DNA from: Nanobdellota archaeon
GTDB taxonomy: Archaea; Nanobdellota; Nanobdellia; SCGC-AAA011-G17; GW2011-AR17
Length of the DNA: 43,248 bases
Assembly: GCA_018830945.1 (NCBI GenBank)
Contig: JAHJRD010000089.1
Span: 1 to 43,248 of the forward strand
Direction: 5' to 3'
Positions 1 through 7,274 of the stretch are shown piece by piece; the stretch's first letter is position 1; every line of letters begins with the position of its first letter. Made by a program: the position numbers and the translations under genes. The notes under the pieces are model-generated. The model searched no databases, was not told the DNA's origin, and was given only the letters and a program-made list of their open reading frames with translations.

Positions 1-18
1 CATTTCAACCTTTTTCAT
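1..18 (-). CDS. 5' end of a gene running off the left edge
   Basis: A minus-strand ATG at base 18 opens a frame reading M-K-K-V-E-M to the window edge. It is preceded on the minus strand by a palindrome (19-39) and a TATA-like stretch (about 43-51), the spacing expected of an archaeal promoter. Only six codons are visible, so the product cannot be guessed and the gene itself is tentative. Confidence 0.3.
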
Positions 19-39
19 AAGATATATATTATATATCTT
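19..39. promoter_or_regulatory. 21-bp perfect AT-rich palindrome, probable operator
   Basis: Ten-base arms (AAGATATATA and its complement) surround one central base. It lies between a TATA-like sequence at about 43-51 and the minus-strand ATG at 18, which is where a repressor or autoregulator would bind. Seen directly; the operator role is inference. Confidence 0.4.
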
Positions 40-137
40 AAATATATAAAGGTTTCGGTTTAAATGCCTTCCATCAAATTCTATAGAAATGAAATTTTTG
101 TATTGTTATCCATCAGTGACTAACGTCTCTCGGAGAT

Positions 138-193
138 ACTGGCTGAAAGGAAGCTGAGAACGCCAGTGAACAAGCTTTCTGCGCTGAAAGGAA
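138..193. repeat. Intergenic repeat: 12-mer shared with 5502-5513, plus short inverted and direct repeats
   Basis: GAACGCCAGTGA at 158-169 recurs exactly at 5502-5513, and both copies are followed by related sequence (a GCT and a CTGCG element). Locally, ACTGGC (138-143) can pair with GCCAGT (162-167), and CTGAAAGGAA occurs at 143-152 and 184-193. It could be a small structured RNA or a decayed repeat. No known RNA family was recognised. Confidence 0.35.
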
Positions 194-226
194 CCCAGAA
201 AAATAATAAAAAAGAAAAAAAGGCCC

Positions 227-973
227 TTATCCCTTTATCGCATATACAAGCGTTGCAGTGGCTCTTACATCAAGGTCCTGCGGCATTATGTTAGTATCAA
301 CTGCAGGCGCTGCTGCTTCCATTGACATTACTGCATCCCTATAGATGTATGGCGAATAGCTGCTTCCTCCTTCAACAGAAACAAGCCTTTCAAGCTCAAC
401 ACCAGCTGCTTCAGCCATTGCCTCTGCCCTTGCTTTTGCGACTTCTGCTGCTTTTGCCAGGGCTTCCTTATCCACTTCCTGCTTTTTCTCTGCAGAAAGC
501 ACGAAATTGATGTTGTCAACCCTGTTTGCTCCTGCGCTGACAGCAGTGTCTATGTAAGCTCCCAGGTTGTCGAGCTTTTTTGTGCTTATCTTGATTGTGT
601 TTCTTGCAACATATCCTGTTATGGCATATTCTTCTGTGTCCCTGTCATATCTCTGCTCAGGATAGATATTATATGATGCTGTCTGCATCTCATCAGTGTT
701 AAGCCCTGCATCTCTTAGCGCAGTTGTCACTGCATTTGAGATTCTTGCATTTTCTGCTTTTGTCTCACCAGCTGTTTCTGCCTTTGTTTCTATATTAACA
801 AAAACCTCTGCCTTGTCAGGGGATGTTGTTATTGTTGATTCTCCGCTGACAGTGAGCACATCCCTTGCAGGCTCAAGGCTGAAGCTGTTTTCCGGTTTTA
901 CAGCAGCCATCACAATAACAGCTGCCACGAGTCCTATAATTATTATTCCTGCTAAAAATCCTTTGATTTCCAT
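227..973 (-). CDS. SIMPL-domain (DUF541) membrane-anchored protein
   Basis: The 248-residue product has one N-terminal hydrophobic segment (about residues 5-24), probably an uncleaved anchor or signal, followed by an extracytoplasmic domain. A conserved-looking opening (VSGESTITTSPDKAEVFVNIET), a TGYVARNTIKIS strand, and an Ala/Glu-rich helix near 165-190 match the SIMPL/DUF541 family. Members of that family occur in bacterial envelopes and archaeal exoproteomes, and their biochemical role is unclear. A TATA-like element on the minus strand (about 995-1006) sits near 25-30 bases before the ATG. It is transcribed divergently from the ABC exporter operon starting at 1105, so envelope maintenance is plausible but inferred. 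Confidence 0.85.
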   Translation of the reverse strand: MEIKGFLAGIIIIGLVAAVIVMAAVKPENSFSLEPARDVLTVSGESTITTSPDKAEVFVNIETKAETAGETKAENARISNAVTTALRDAGLNTDEMQTASYNIYPEQRYDRDTEEYAITGYVARNTIKISTKKLDNLGAYIDTAVSAGANRVDNINFVLSAEKKQEVDKEALAKAAEVAKARAEAMAEAAGVELERLVSVEGGSSYSPYIYRDAVMSMEAAAPAVDTNIMPQDLDVRATATLVYAIKG

Positions 974-1104
974 ACAGGTTAATAGTGCGAGGTTGTTTTT
1001 AAGTATTTTGGATTTGTTCGGTGGGTGCCGAATTAAACTCTAAATACCAATCACAACATTTATATCCCTCTTTGTCCTTAAATATTCTATTAAAAGGGGT
1101 TATT

Positions 1105-1860
1105 ATGAAGAAACCAATCATTGAACTTAAGGATGTATGGAAAATATACAGAATGGGCGAGACAGATGTAGAAGCGCTGAAAGGCATAAGCATTAGCATA
1201 AATGAGGATGAGTTTGCGAGCATTCAGGGGCCTTCTGGCTCAGGAAAAAGCACTCTCATGCATCTTGTTGGCTGCCTTGACCTTCCTACAAAAGGGCATG
1301 TTTTTCTTGACGGGCATGACATATCAAAGCTGACTGAGAGCCAGCTTGCAACCATCAGGGGCAAAAGAATAGGGTTTGTGTTTCAGGCATTTAACCTGAT
1401 TCCAACGCTCACTGCAATGGAGAATGTCATGCTGCCGATGATATTTAATAATGTTTCAAGGTGGAAAAGAGAGAAAACCGCGACTGAATTGCTTATGGAG
1501 ATGGGGCTTAAGGAAAGAATGAATCATAAGCCAAACCAATTGTCCGGGGGGGAACAGCAAAGAGTTGCAATTGCAAGGGCGCTTGCCAATGATCCTGAAG
1601 TGATTCTGGCGGACGAGCCGACAGGCAACCTTGACTCAACAACAGGCAAGCATATCATGGACTTGATAAGGCATCTTTCCAAAGAGCACAAGAAAACAAT
1701 AATCATGGTCACACATGACCCTTACATTGCGAGTTTTGCAAAAAAGAAGGTTGTGATTGTGGACGGCAAGGTTGGGCATGACCATGAATACCTGAAGAAA
1801 ATTTTATGGAAATCAAACCATGAAGATAAGAAGGGAAACCCTAAAGGAGGTAAAAAATGA
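1105..1860 (+). CDS. MacB/LolD-type ABC transporter ATP-binding protein
   Basis: The 251-residue nucleotide-binding subunit has Walker [10 protein letters not shown] (residues 42-50), a Q-loop at Q94, the signature LSGGE (146-150), Walker B ending in ILADEP (about 167-172) and an H-loop His204. The family couples ATP hydrolysis to mechanotransmission by FtsX-like permeases, exporting or extracting substrates at the membrane. I chose ATG 1105 over an upstream GTG (1021) because homology starts there and a purine-rich site AAAAGGGG precedes it at about 1093. A TATA-like element (TTTATATCC) lies near 1060. It ends in an ATGA overlap with the next gene and is the first gene of a four-gene operon with two permeases (3068 and 4276). 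Confidence 0.93.
   Translation: MKKPIIELKDVWKIYRMGETDVEALKGISISINEDEFASIQGPSGSGKSTLMHLVGCLDLPTKGHVFLDGHDISKLTESQLATIRGKRIGFVFQAFNLIPTLTAMENVMLPMIFNNVSRWKREKTATELLMEMGLKERMNHKPNQLSGGEQQRVAIARALANDPEVILADEPTGNLDSTTGKHIMDLIRHLSKEHKKTIIMVTHDPYIASFAKKKVVIVDGKVGHDHEYLKKILWKSNHEDKKGNPKGGKK
1843..1850 (+). promoter_or_regulatory. Strong Shine-Dalgarno site inside the ATPase gene
   Basis: AAAGGAGG lies 6 bases before the ATG at 1857, inside the last codons of the ATPase gene. It fixes the start of the COG1361-like gene and shows that internal operon genes here use SD initiation, whereas many first genes look leaderless. Confidence 0.7.
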
Positions 1861-3071
1861 AAAAAATAGTTTTAATGGGTATAATAGCGCTTTTGCTGCT
1901 GTCGACAATGGCAGCTGCAAGGCAGACAGTGGTGACAAAAGCAAGCGAGATGAAGATAGATCTTTTAAGGTATGATCCGGCTCCTGTGCAGCCAGGGGAT
2001 ACAACAGACATCTGGTTTGAGATAATAAATTTGAAGGATACTGCCATAAATGATTTTGACGTTACATTTGTTGAGGAATATCCTTTTAAGCTGGTGTCTG
2101 ACAAATCAGTGCATTTCAATAGGCTTGACACTGGTGAGAAAATCCAGTTTAAGTTTACTGTTGAGGTAAACAAGAATGCGCTTGAAAGCAATAATAATGT
2201 GTTTATTCAGTATTATTCAAGGCAGGCAGGCATTACAACAAGCGAGCCATTTGTGGTATCAGTAAAAAGGCTTGGCTCTATTGTTTCAACATCTGTGGGA
2301 ATAAGCCAGGCAGAAAATAATGCTGCAATGATTGCTCCAGGCGCAGTGGCTAATGTTGAAGTTTCAATACAAAATTCAGAGGATTCTGTCATGAAGGATG
2401 TAAGGGTAACATTGGACTTGTCTTCAACTACAATGCCATTTGCAACTGTCGGAATGACTGCAGAGCAAAAGCTGAAGCAAATAAACCCCGGAGCATCTGC
2501 AAGTGTAGCATATAAGCTTGTTGCGCTGCCTGACGCAGCCGCAGGCGTATACAAAGTTCCAATCACAATAAGCTATTATGATGCAGTTGGAACACTTCAT
2601 GAAACAGAAGATCTTGTCGGCATAATGGTTGGGGCAGAGCCAAAGCTTAAGGTTGTGCTTGACAGCACTGAGCTTACAAAAACTACAAAGAACGGTAATG
2701 TGGTGCTGAAGATAATTAATTACGGCACAACTGATGTAAAGTTTGCAATGCTTACTGTAATGCCTGGAGAGAATTATGGGCTGCTTTCAACTGATGAGCA
2801 TTATATAGGCAATATTGACTCTGACGACTATGAAACAGTTGAATTCAGGCTTAATGCAAACGCAGACAGCCTAACAATTCCTGTGCACCTTGAATACATG
2901 GATGCCAATAATGCGCAGTACTCTGAAAGCCGCAATGTTGAGATAATGCTTTACAGCCCTGCTGACTTAGGGCTAAAGCAGAGCAAGGCATGGCTTTACA
3001 TTGTGGTGCTGATTGTCATTGGCGGCGCATACTTTGGCTACAGGAAATATAAAAGCAAGAAGCAGAAATGA
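1857..3071 (+). CDS. COG1361-like (CARDB/S-layer-type) membrane-anchored exoprotein, exporter partner
   Basis: The 404-residue protein has a signal peptide (residues 1-21, hydrophobic, ending MAAA), repeated Ig-like beta domains of the CARDB/NEW3 kind (around 30-135, 145-260 and 265-365), a C-terminal transmembrane helix (about 380-397) and a basic cytoplasmic tail (YRKYKSKKQK). It overlaps the ATPase upstream and the first permease downstream by four bases each, so it is part of the exporter unit. By position it replaces the periplasmic MacA adaptor of bacteria: a tethered extracellular subunit that could bind substrate. Family assignment is by fold-type composition and architecture. The adaptor role is inference. 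Confidence 0.75.
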   Translation: MKKIVLMGIIALLLLSTMAAARQTVVTKASEMKIDLLRYDPAPVQPGDTTDIWFEIINLKDTAINDFDVTFVEEYPFKLVSDKSVHFNRLDTGEKIQFKFTVEVNKNALESNNNVFIQYYSRQAGITTSEPFVVSVKRLGSIVSTSVGISQAENNAAMIAPGAVANVEVSIQNSEDSVMKDVRVTLDLSSTTMPFATVGMTAEQKLKQINPGASASVAYKLVALPDAAAGVYKVPITISYYDAVGTLHETEDLVGIMVGAEPKLKVVLDSTELTKTTKNGNVVLKIINYGTTDVKFAMLTVMPGENYGLLSTDEHYIGNIDSDDYETVEFRLNANADSLTIPVHLEYMDANNAQYSESRNVEIMLYSPADLGLKQSKAWLYIVVLIVIGGAYFGYRKYKSKKQK

Positions 3072-4279
3072 TAGCTGATTATTTCAGGCTTGCCTTTAAG
3101 GGTATTGCCAGGCGAAGAGTGAGAAGCTGGCTTACCCTTATTGGAATTTTTATAGGGATTACAGCAGTTGTATCCCTTATTACATTAAGCCAGGGCATGC
3201 AGGATGCGATTACAGAGCAGTTTTCTAAATTAGGCTCAAACAGGGTGATGATTACTCCTGGAGGAAAAAGCTTTGGGCCTACTGCAGGCGCTGTCATGAC
3301 AGCCAAGTTTGATGACGATGACGCGGATACTGTTCGGCGTGTAAAAGGGGTGGATGATGCTCTTGGGCCGTTGATACGGACAGCAAGCGTTGAATTCAGG
3401 GGGGAAACAAAGGCCATAATGACCTTTGCCTATCCAACAAGCTCCAATGCCATAAGGATTCTGGAAAGAAATGGGGTTATTGATATTGAGGATGGAAGAA
3501 TGTTCCGGCCTTCTGACAGATATGTTGCAATTCTTGGCTATACAAATGCATACGATGATTTTGACAAGGAAGTCAAGGAAGGGAATACTATTAAAATTGA
3601 GGATTATGAGTTTAAGGTAATCGGAATAAGGGGAAAATCCGGCTCGTTCCAGGACATTGCAATGGGCATACCTCTTGATGTGGGGAGGGAGATATTTGAT
3701 GAAAAAGAAGAAGTATCGTCTATCTTTGCGATAATCAAGCCAGGATATGATACCGGCGCTGTTGCAGAAGACATTAAAAAAGCATTAAGAAAGCACAGAA
3801 ATGTTGAAGAAGGCGAGGAAGATTTTACTGTTAATTCCCCGCAGATGCTTCTTGAGTCTGTCACAATGATAACTGATGTTGTGAAAGCTGTTTTAATTGG
3901 AATTGCCGCTGTTTCTATTTTGGTTGGTGGCATAGGGATAATGAACACAATGTACACTTCTGTTGCTGAAAGAACAAAAGAGATTGGAATAATGAAGGCA
4001 ACAGGCGCGAGAAACTCCTCAATCATGATGCTGTTTCTTGTGGAATCAGGCATGCTTGGGCTTATTGGCGGAGTGTTCGGGCTTGCGGCTGGATATGGCA
4101 TAAGCATGGCTGCTGGAAAGATTGCAATGGATGCTGCAGGCATTGAAGTGATTGTGGCTGTTACGCCTGCAATGGTTATTGGCGCCTTAGCATTCTCTTT
4201 TGTGCTGGGAGCGCTTTCAGGGGTTTTTCCTGCGAGAAAAGCATCAAAATTACAGCCAGTGGAGGCGTTGAGGCGATGA
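3068..4279 (+). CDS. MacB/FtsX-family ABC transporter permease
   Basis: The 403-residue protein has the classic MacB permease layout. One N-terminal transmembrane helix (about residues 18-42, after RRRVRSWLTLIGIFIG) is followed by a large extracellular MacB_PCD domain (about 45-275) and three C-terminal helices. The conserved GGIGIMNTMYTSVAERTKEIGIMKATGA segment forms the coupling region, and the family end motif PARKASKLQPVEALRR is present. It overlaps the neighbours on both sides by ATGA. A second, homologous permease follows, which suggests a heterodimeric transporter rather than the fused homodimeric bacterial MacB. Confidence 0.92.
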   Translation: MIADYFRLAFKGIARRRVRSWLTLIGIFIGITAVVSLITLSQGMQDAITEQFSKLGSNRVMITPGGKSFGPTAGAVMTAKFDDDDADTVRRVKGVDDALGPLIRTASVEFRGETKAIMTFAYPTSSNAIRILERNGVIDIEDGRMFRPSDRYVAILGYTNAYDDFDKEVKEGNTIKIEDYEFKVIGIRGKSGSFQDIAMGIPLDVGREIFDEKEEVSSIFAIIKPGYDTGAVAEDIKKALRKHRNVEEGEEDFTVNSPQMLLESVTMITDVVKAVLIGIAAVSILVGGIGIMNTMYTSVAERTKEIGIMKATGARNSSIMMLFLVESGMLGLIGGVFGLAAGYGISMAAGKIAMDAAGIEVIVAVTPAMVIGALAFSFVLGALSGVFPARKASKLQPVEALRR

Positions 4280-5487
4280 TAAAAGATTTTGCAATGCTCA
4301 GCATTTCAACATTCAAGGCAAGGAAAATGAGGTCTTTGCTTACAATGATGGGAATTTTCATAGGGGTTGCATTGCTTGTTACGCTTGTTTCACTTGGAAG
4401 GGGATTGGAAGATTCTATAACGCAGCAGTTTGAAAGCCTTGGCACTGACAAGATATATGTCTTTCCAGGCACAAATATGTTTTCAGCGGCAATCTCAGAC
4501 CAGACATTTTCTGAATCAGAGTTTAATGCGCTTGAAAAAATAAAAGGCGTAAAGCTTGCGGCAGGCATGGTGTTTAGAATTGGAAGAATTGAATATAATG
4601 ATGAAGTAAAATACGTAAGTATTGTAGGCATCCCTCTTGATGAGAAAAGAGAAGTTTTCAAAAGCGTGCATAACATGAAGGTTGAGCAGGGAAGGGACTT
4701 GAAGAATGGCGATAAATACAAGGCGCTTGCCGGCATTGATCTTACTCTTAAGGATATTGTATTTTCAAAAGGCCTGCGGCCAGGAGACAAGGTTATTGTT
4801 GAAGGGCAGGATTTTGATGTTGCAGGGGCTCTTGCCAGAATAGGAAACCCTGACGATGACAGCATGCTGCTGATCCCTCTTGGCACTGCAAGAGAATTGT
4901 TTAACCAGGAGGACAGCTATGGCTATATTTTACTGCAGGCGCAGGAAGGGGCCTTGCCTAAAGCTATTGCAGAAAGTGCTGAGAAAAAGCTGCGCTCAAT
5001 AAGAAACCTGGATGAAGGCGATGAGAATTTCAGCATACAGACAACAGATGACTTAATGGAAACATTTGCTGACATACTGGCAATTGTGCAGGCTGTTTTA
5101 TTAGGTTTGGCTGCGATTTCTTTGATTGTTGGGGGGATTGGCATAATGAACACAATGTACACTGCAATTATTGAAAGAACAAGGCAGATTGGCGTGATGA
5201 AGGCGATTGGCGCGACTAACTGGCATATTGCTTTAATCTTTCAGATTGAGTCTGGATTGCTTGGCTTGGCAGGAGGCATTGTTGGTGTCTTGATTGGAAT
5301 GGGCATTGGAAAGCTGATAGAGTTTGCTGCGCATTCTGCCAATCTTACGTTCTTTAATGTGTCATTTCCTCTTTGGCTGATTGTTGGAGCATTGTCTTTT
5401 TCAACTATCTTGGGTATTGTATCTGGTGTATTGCCTTCAATGCAGGCTGCGAAGATGAAGCCGATAGATGCCCTGCGCTACGAATAG
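4276..5487 (+). CDS. MacB/FtsX-family ABC transporter permease (second subunit)
   Basis: The 403-residue protein is a paralogue of the preceding permease and of the same length. It has an N-terminal helix (about 19-42), an extracellular domain, the coupling segment GGIGIMNTMYTAIIERTRQIG, three C-terminal helices and the end motif MQAAKMKPIDALRYE. The pairing of two non-identical permeases with one ATPase implies an asymmetric transporter. It is the last gene of the operon. Directly after its stop codon comes an in-frame echo of its own last residues (see 5488-5535). Confidence 0.92.
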   Translation: MIKDFAMLSISTFKARKMRSLLTMMGIFIGVALLVTLVSLGRGLEDSITQQFESLGTDKIYVFPGTNMFSAAISDQTFSESEFNALEKIKGVKLAAGMVFRIGRIEYNDEVKYVSIVGIPLDEKREVFKSVHNMKVEQGRDLKNGDKYKALAGIDLTLKDIVFSKGLRPGDKVIVEGQDFDVAGALARIGNPDDDSMLLIPLGTARELFNQEDSYGYILLQAQEGALPKAIAESAEKKLRSIRNLDEGDENFSIQTTDDLMETFADILAIVQAVLLGLAAISLIVGGIGIMNTMYTAIIERTRQIGVMKAIGATNWHIALIFQIESGLLGLAGGIVGVLIGMGIGKLIEFAAHSANLTFFNVSFPLWLIVGALSFSTILGIVSGVLPSMQAAKMKPIDALRYE

Positions 5488-5535
5488 TAGCGTGGAGCCT
5501 CGAACGCCAGTGAGAATGCTCTGCGTTACGAGTAA
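5488..5535 (+). repeat. In-frame echo of the permease 3' end (ALRYE-stop repeated)
   Basis: The permease ends Asp-Ala-Leu-Arg-Tyr-Glu-stop. In the same frame 15 codons later the DNA reads Asn-Ala-Leu-Arg-Tyr-Glu-stop (5515-5535), with synonymous differences. The 12-mer GAACGCCAGTGA (5502-5513) inside this segment also occurs at 158-169. The two stop codons at 5485-5490 mean it is normally untranslated. It looks like a small tail duplication or a mobile repeat that landed at the gene end. Confidence 0.4.
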
Positions 5536-5564
5536 AAAAGGCGGAAACTATAAAAAGTCATTCT

Positions 5565-5607
5565 TACTATATTTATAGCAACATTATTCATATAAGGAGG
5601 AATAAAC
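5565..5607 (+). promoter_or_regulatory. Promoter and Shine-Dalgarno site of the Cys-rich protein gene
   Basis: A TATA-like box (CTATATTTATAGC, from about 5566) is followed about 20 bases later by AAGGAGG (5594-5600), which lies 7 bases before the ATG at 5608. It is the clearest promoter-plus-SD combination in the window, and it separates this gene from the exporter operon. Confidence 0.55.
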
Positions 5608-6651
5608 ATGAGAAAAATATTAATAGCTGTTTTGTGCGCATTTCTTTTGCTTGCTTCAATAGCAGCTGCGCAGGCTGCTTTGCCGACGATGCAGGCGAAA
5701 GCATCAGACTTGAATATTGCCAAAAACGTAGCTCCTGCAGTGCAGGCAAATGCTTTTGGCGTGAAAGCAGACAAAAGCCAGTGCATGTGCTCTGCAGACA
5801 CTTTGGCTAAGATAGAGCAGATAAAAAAGCTGCTTTCTGAGCTTGAGCAGAGCTGCATGATTATTGAGAATCCGGGAAGGACTCCGCCTTCACAACCTAC
5901 ATTTTCTTCGGGTAACTGCGTTGAGAAGTGCTTGACAGACCAGAATGCAGTTGCTTATTGCAAAGAAAGCTGCATAAAGAATGGAGTTTTGGATAACGTA
6001 TGCTTTGACGCATGCTATGCGCCGTTAAAGGTAAAGTGCGAGAATTCATGCAATGTAGGCGAGCAAAAGCCGGCGGAGCAGCCAGGATGCCTTGACAACT
6101 GCTATCAGACAACCAAAAAGCTGTGCATAGATGCAGGCTGCACAAACCCTAATTCAGACTACAATGAAGGATGCAGGAAATATGACTGCGGAAATTACAT
6201 GGAAAATTGCCAGAAGCAATGCGGAGTGCAGCCGGCTGTTACAACAGAAGCGCCTGATGCGTTAGGGCAGTGCTCTGCATCATGCGAACTAAAGTACTCT
6301 GACTGCAAGAACAGCTGCCATGCAAGTTCAGGCGTGGATGCGCCAAAGTATGACAGCTGTGTTGAGCAGCAGTGCATGCCTATCCTAAAACAGTGCTCAG
6401 CAAGCTGCAATTCCCAGTATGGCAAGCAGGAAACATTTGTCCAGAAAGTAGCTAATGTGTTCAGGACTGCGCAGTACAGGAATGCAAAATGGATATGCCA
6501 TGACGGCACTGAATCAGTTGAAGGAGGGGACACTTCCTGCAAGCCGTCTGAGACATGGTCCAGCTATGCAAAGCAGGCCTGTGAAGGCAAGTGCAGCACT
6601 GAGACAAACAAGTGCGGCGTGAACACGTTTATGGTGTATAACGAGTGCTGA
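5608..6651 (+). CDS. Secreted Cys-rich protein with repeated CX3C motifs
   Basis: The 347-residue protein starts with a signal peptide (residues 1-24, hydrophobic core VLCAFLLLASIAAA). The mature part has about 40 cysteines, mostly in CX3C pairs such as CVEKC, CKESC, CFDAC, CENSC, CLDNC, CQKQC, CSASC, CKNSC and CEGKC. The spacing suggests paired helices tied by two disulfides, like CHCH-type helical hairpins, repeated along the chain. No family was recognised. It has its own TATA box, SD site and hairpin terminator, so it may be strongly expressed. It lies next to the exporter operon, which could handle or assemble it; that link is positional only. Confidence 0.75.
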   Translation: MRKILIAVLCAFLLLASIAAAQAALPTMQAKASDLNIAKNVAPAVQANAFGVKADKSQCMCSADTLAKIEQIKKLLSELEQSCMIIENPGRTPPSQPTFSSGNCVEKCLTDQNAVAYCKESCIKNGVLDNVCFDACYAPLKVKCENSCNVGEQKPAEQPGCLDNCYQTTKKLCIDAGCTNPNSDYNEGCRKYDCGNYMENCQKQCGVQPAVTTEAPDALGQCSASCELKYSDCKNSCHASSGVDAPKYDSCVEQQCMPILKQCSASCNSQYGKQETFVQKVANVFRTAQYRNAKWICHDGTESVEGGDTSCKPSETWSSYAKQACEGKCSTETNKCGVNTFMVYNEC

Positions 6652-6665
6652 GGCACTCTTTTTTT
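6643..6665 (+). terminator. Hairpin-T7 terminator spanning the stop codon
   Basis: A perfect six-base stem GAGTGC (6643-6648) pairs with GCACTC (6653-6658) around a four-base loop, followed at once by seven T residues (6659-6665) and a second T run at 6671-6677. The stop codon TGA (6649-6651) lies in the loop. Archaeal termination needs mainly the T run, so this bacterial-looking arrangement is notable. Confidence 0.65.
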
Positions 6666-6722
6666 ATTTCTTTTTTTCATTCTTAGCAAACCTTAAAAAC
6701 AGGGTGATATTACCCATATGCT

Positions 6723-7226
6723 ATGGCAAAAGAAGAGCTTTTGAAGGAATTTGAAGCCGCATTTGAGAAGCTGCGGAAAGAGCTGAAGCTGAAGCATACG
6801 CTTTATGATTATGACAAGGTGTTTTTCTTTACTGACATAATACTGAAAGAGGATTTTGTCGGTATCGGGCTTTCAAGGATGTTGCGCAGCAGGATAGCTG
6901 ACCTTTACATGTCCTGGAGCGGGTATCTGCACGGGCTTATAATGCCAAACCCACAGTCCCTTATTGTAATGTCTGAAAGCAAGCTGTTTGATGCAAAAGA
7001 GAAAGAGGAGATTTCATACCTCATAAGCAGGCTGATGGCTGTTTCAAGAATGCATACGCTGCTGGATGTTTCCAATGATAAGAAAATGGAGGGGGGGTTC
7101 TTTGAGACTGCGCTTGTGTTCTGGAACACTGAATTCAGGCAAAAGGCAGAGGCTATTATGCGCAAGATTCACAAGTATTGGGCAGAGGAAGCTGCGAGAC
7201 ATTCCGCAAAGGGGCAAAGCTCTTAA
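6723..7226 (+). CDS. Conserved-looking hypothetical protein, mostly helical
   Basis: The 167-residue soluble protein has no signal peptide or membrane helix and is rich in Lys/Glu and Leu. It has a helical N-terminus (KEELLKEFEAAFEKLRKEL), a middle part FFFTDIILKEDFVGIGLSRMLRSRIADLY, and a C-terminal helix QKAEAIMRKIHKYWAEE. I do not recognise the family. A TATA-like ACCTTAAAAAC lies about 30 bases upstream, suggesting its own promoter with a very short leader. It sits 48 bases before srp54 in the same direction, but srp54 has its own TATA-like box, so cotranscription is uncertain. Confidence 0.7.
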   Translation: MAKEELLKEFEAAFEKLRKELKLKHTLYDYDKVFFFTDIILKEDFVGIGLSRMLRSRIADLYMSWSGYLHGLIMPNPQSLIVMSESKLFDAKEKEEISYLISRLMAVSRMHTLLDVSNDKKMEGGFFETALVFWNTEFRQKAEAIMRKIHKYWAEEAARHSAKGQSS

Positions 7227-7274
7227 GTGTTCTAGGCAAACCTTTTAAATACTTGTTTTCTGCAATTATAGCAT

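Noticed and set aside
1021-1104. GTG-initiated 28-codon extension of the ABC ATPase
   Set aside because: It runs through the TATA-like element and upstream region, and family homology begins at the ATG at 1105.
3604-4143. 179-codon minus-strand frame within the first permease
   Set aside because: Shadow of the permease gene; no family features and no start signals.
4176-4886. 236-codon minus-strand frame across both permeases
   Set aside because: It crosses two real overlapping genes on the opposite strand and lacks recognisable domains.
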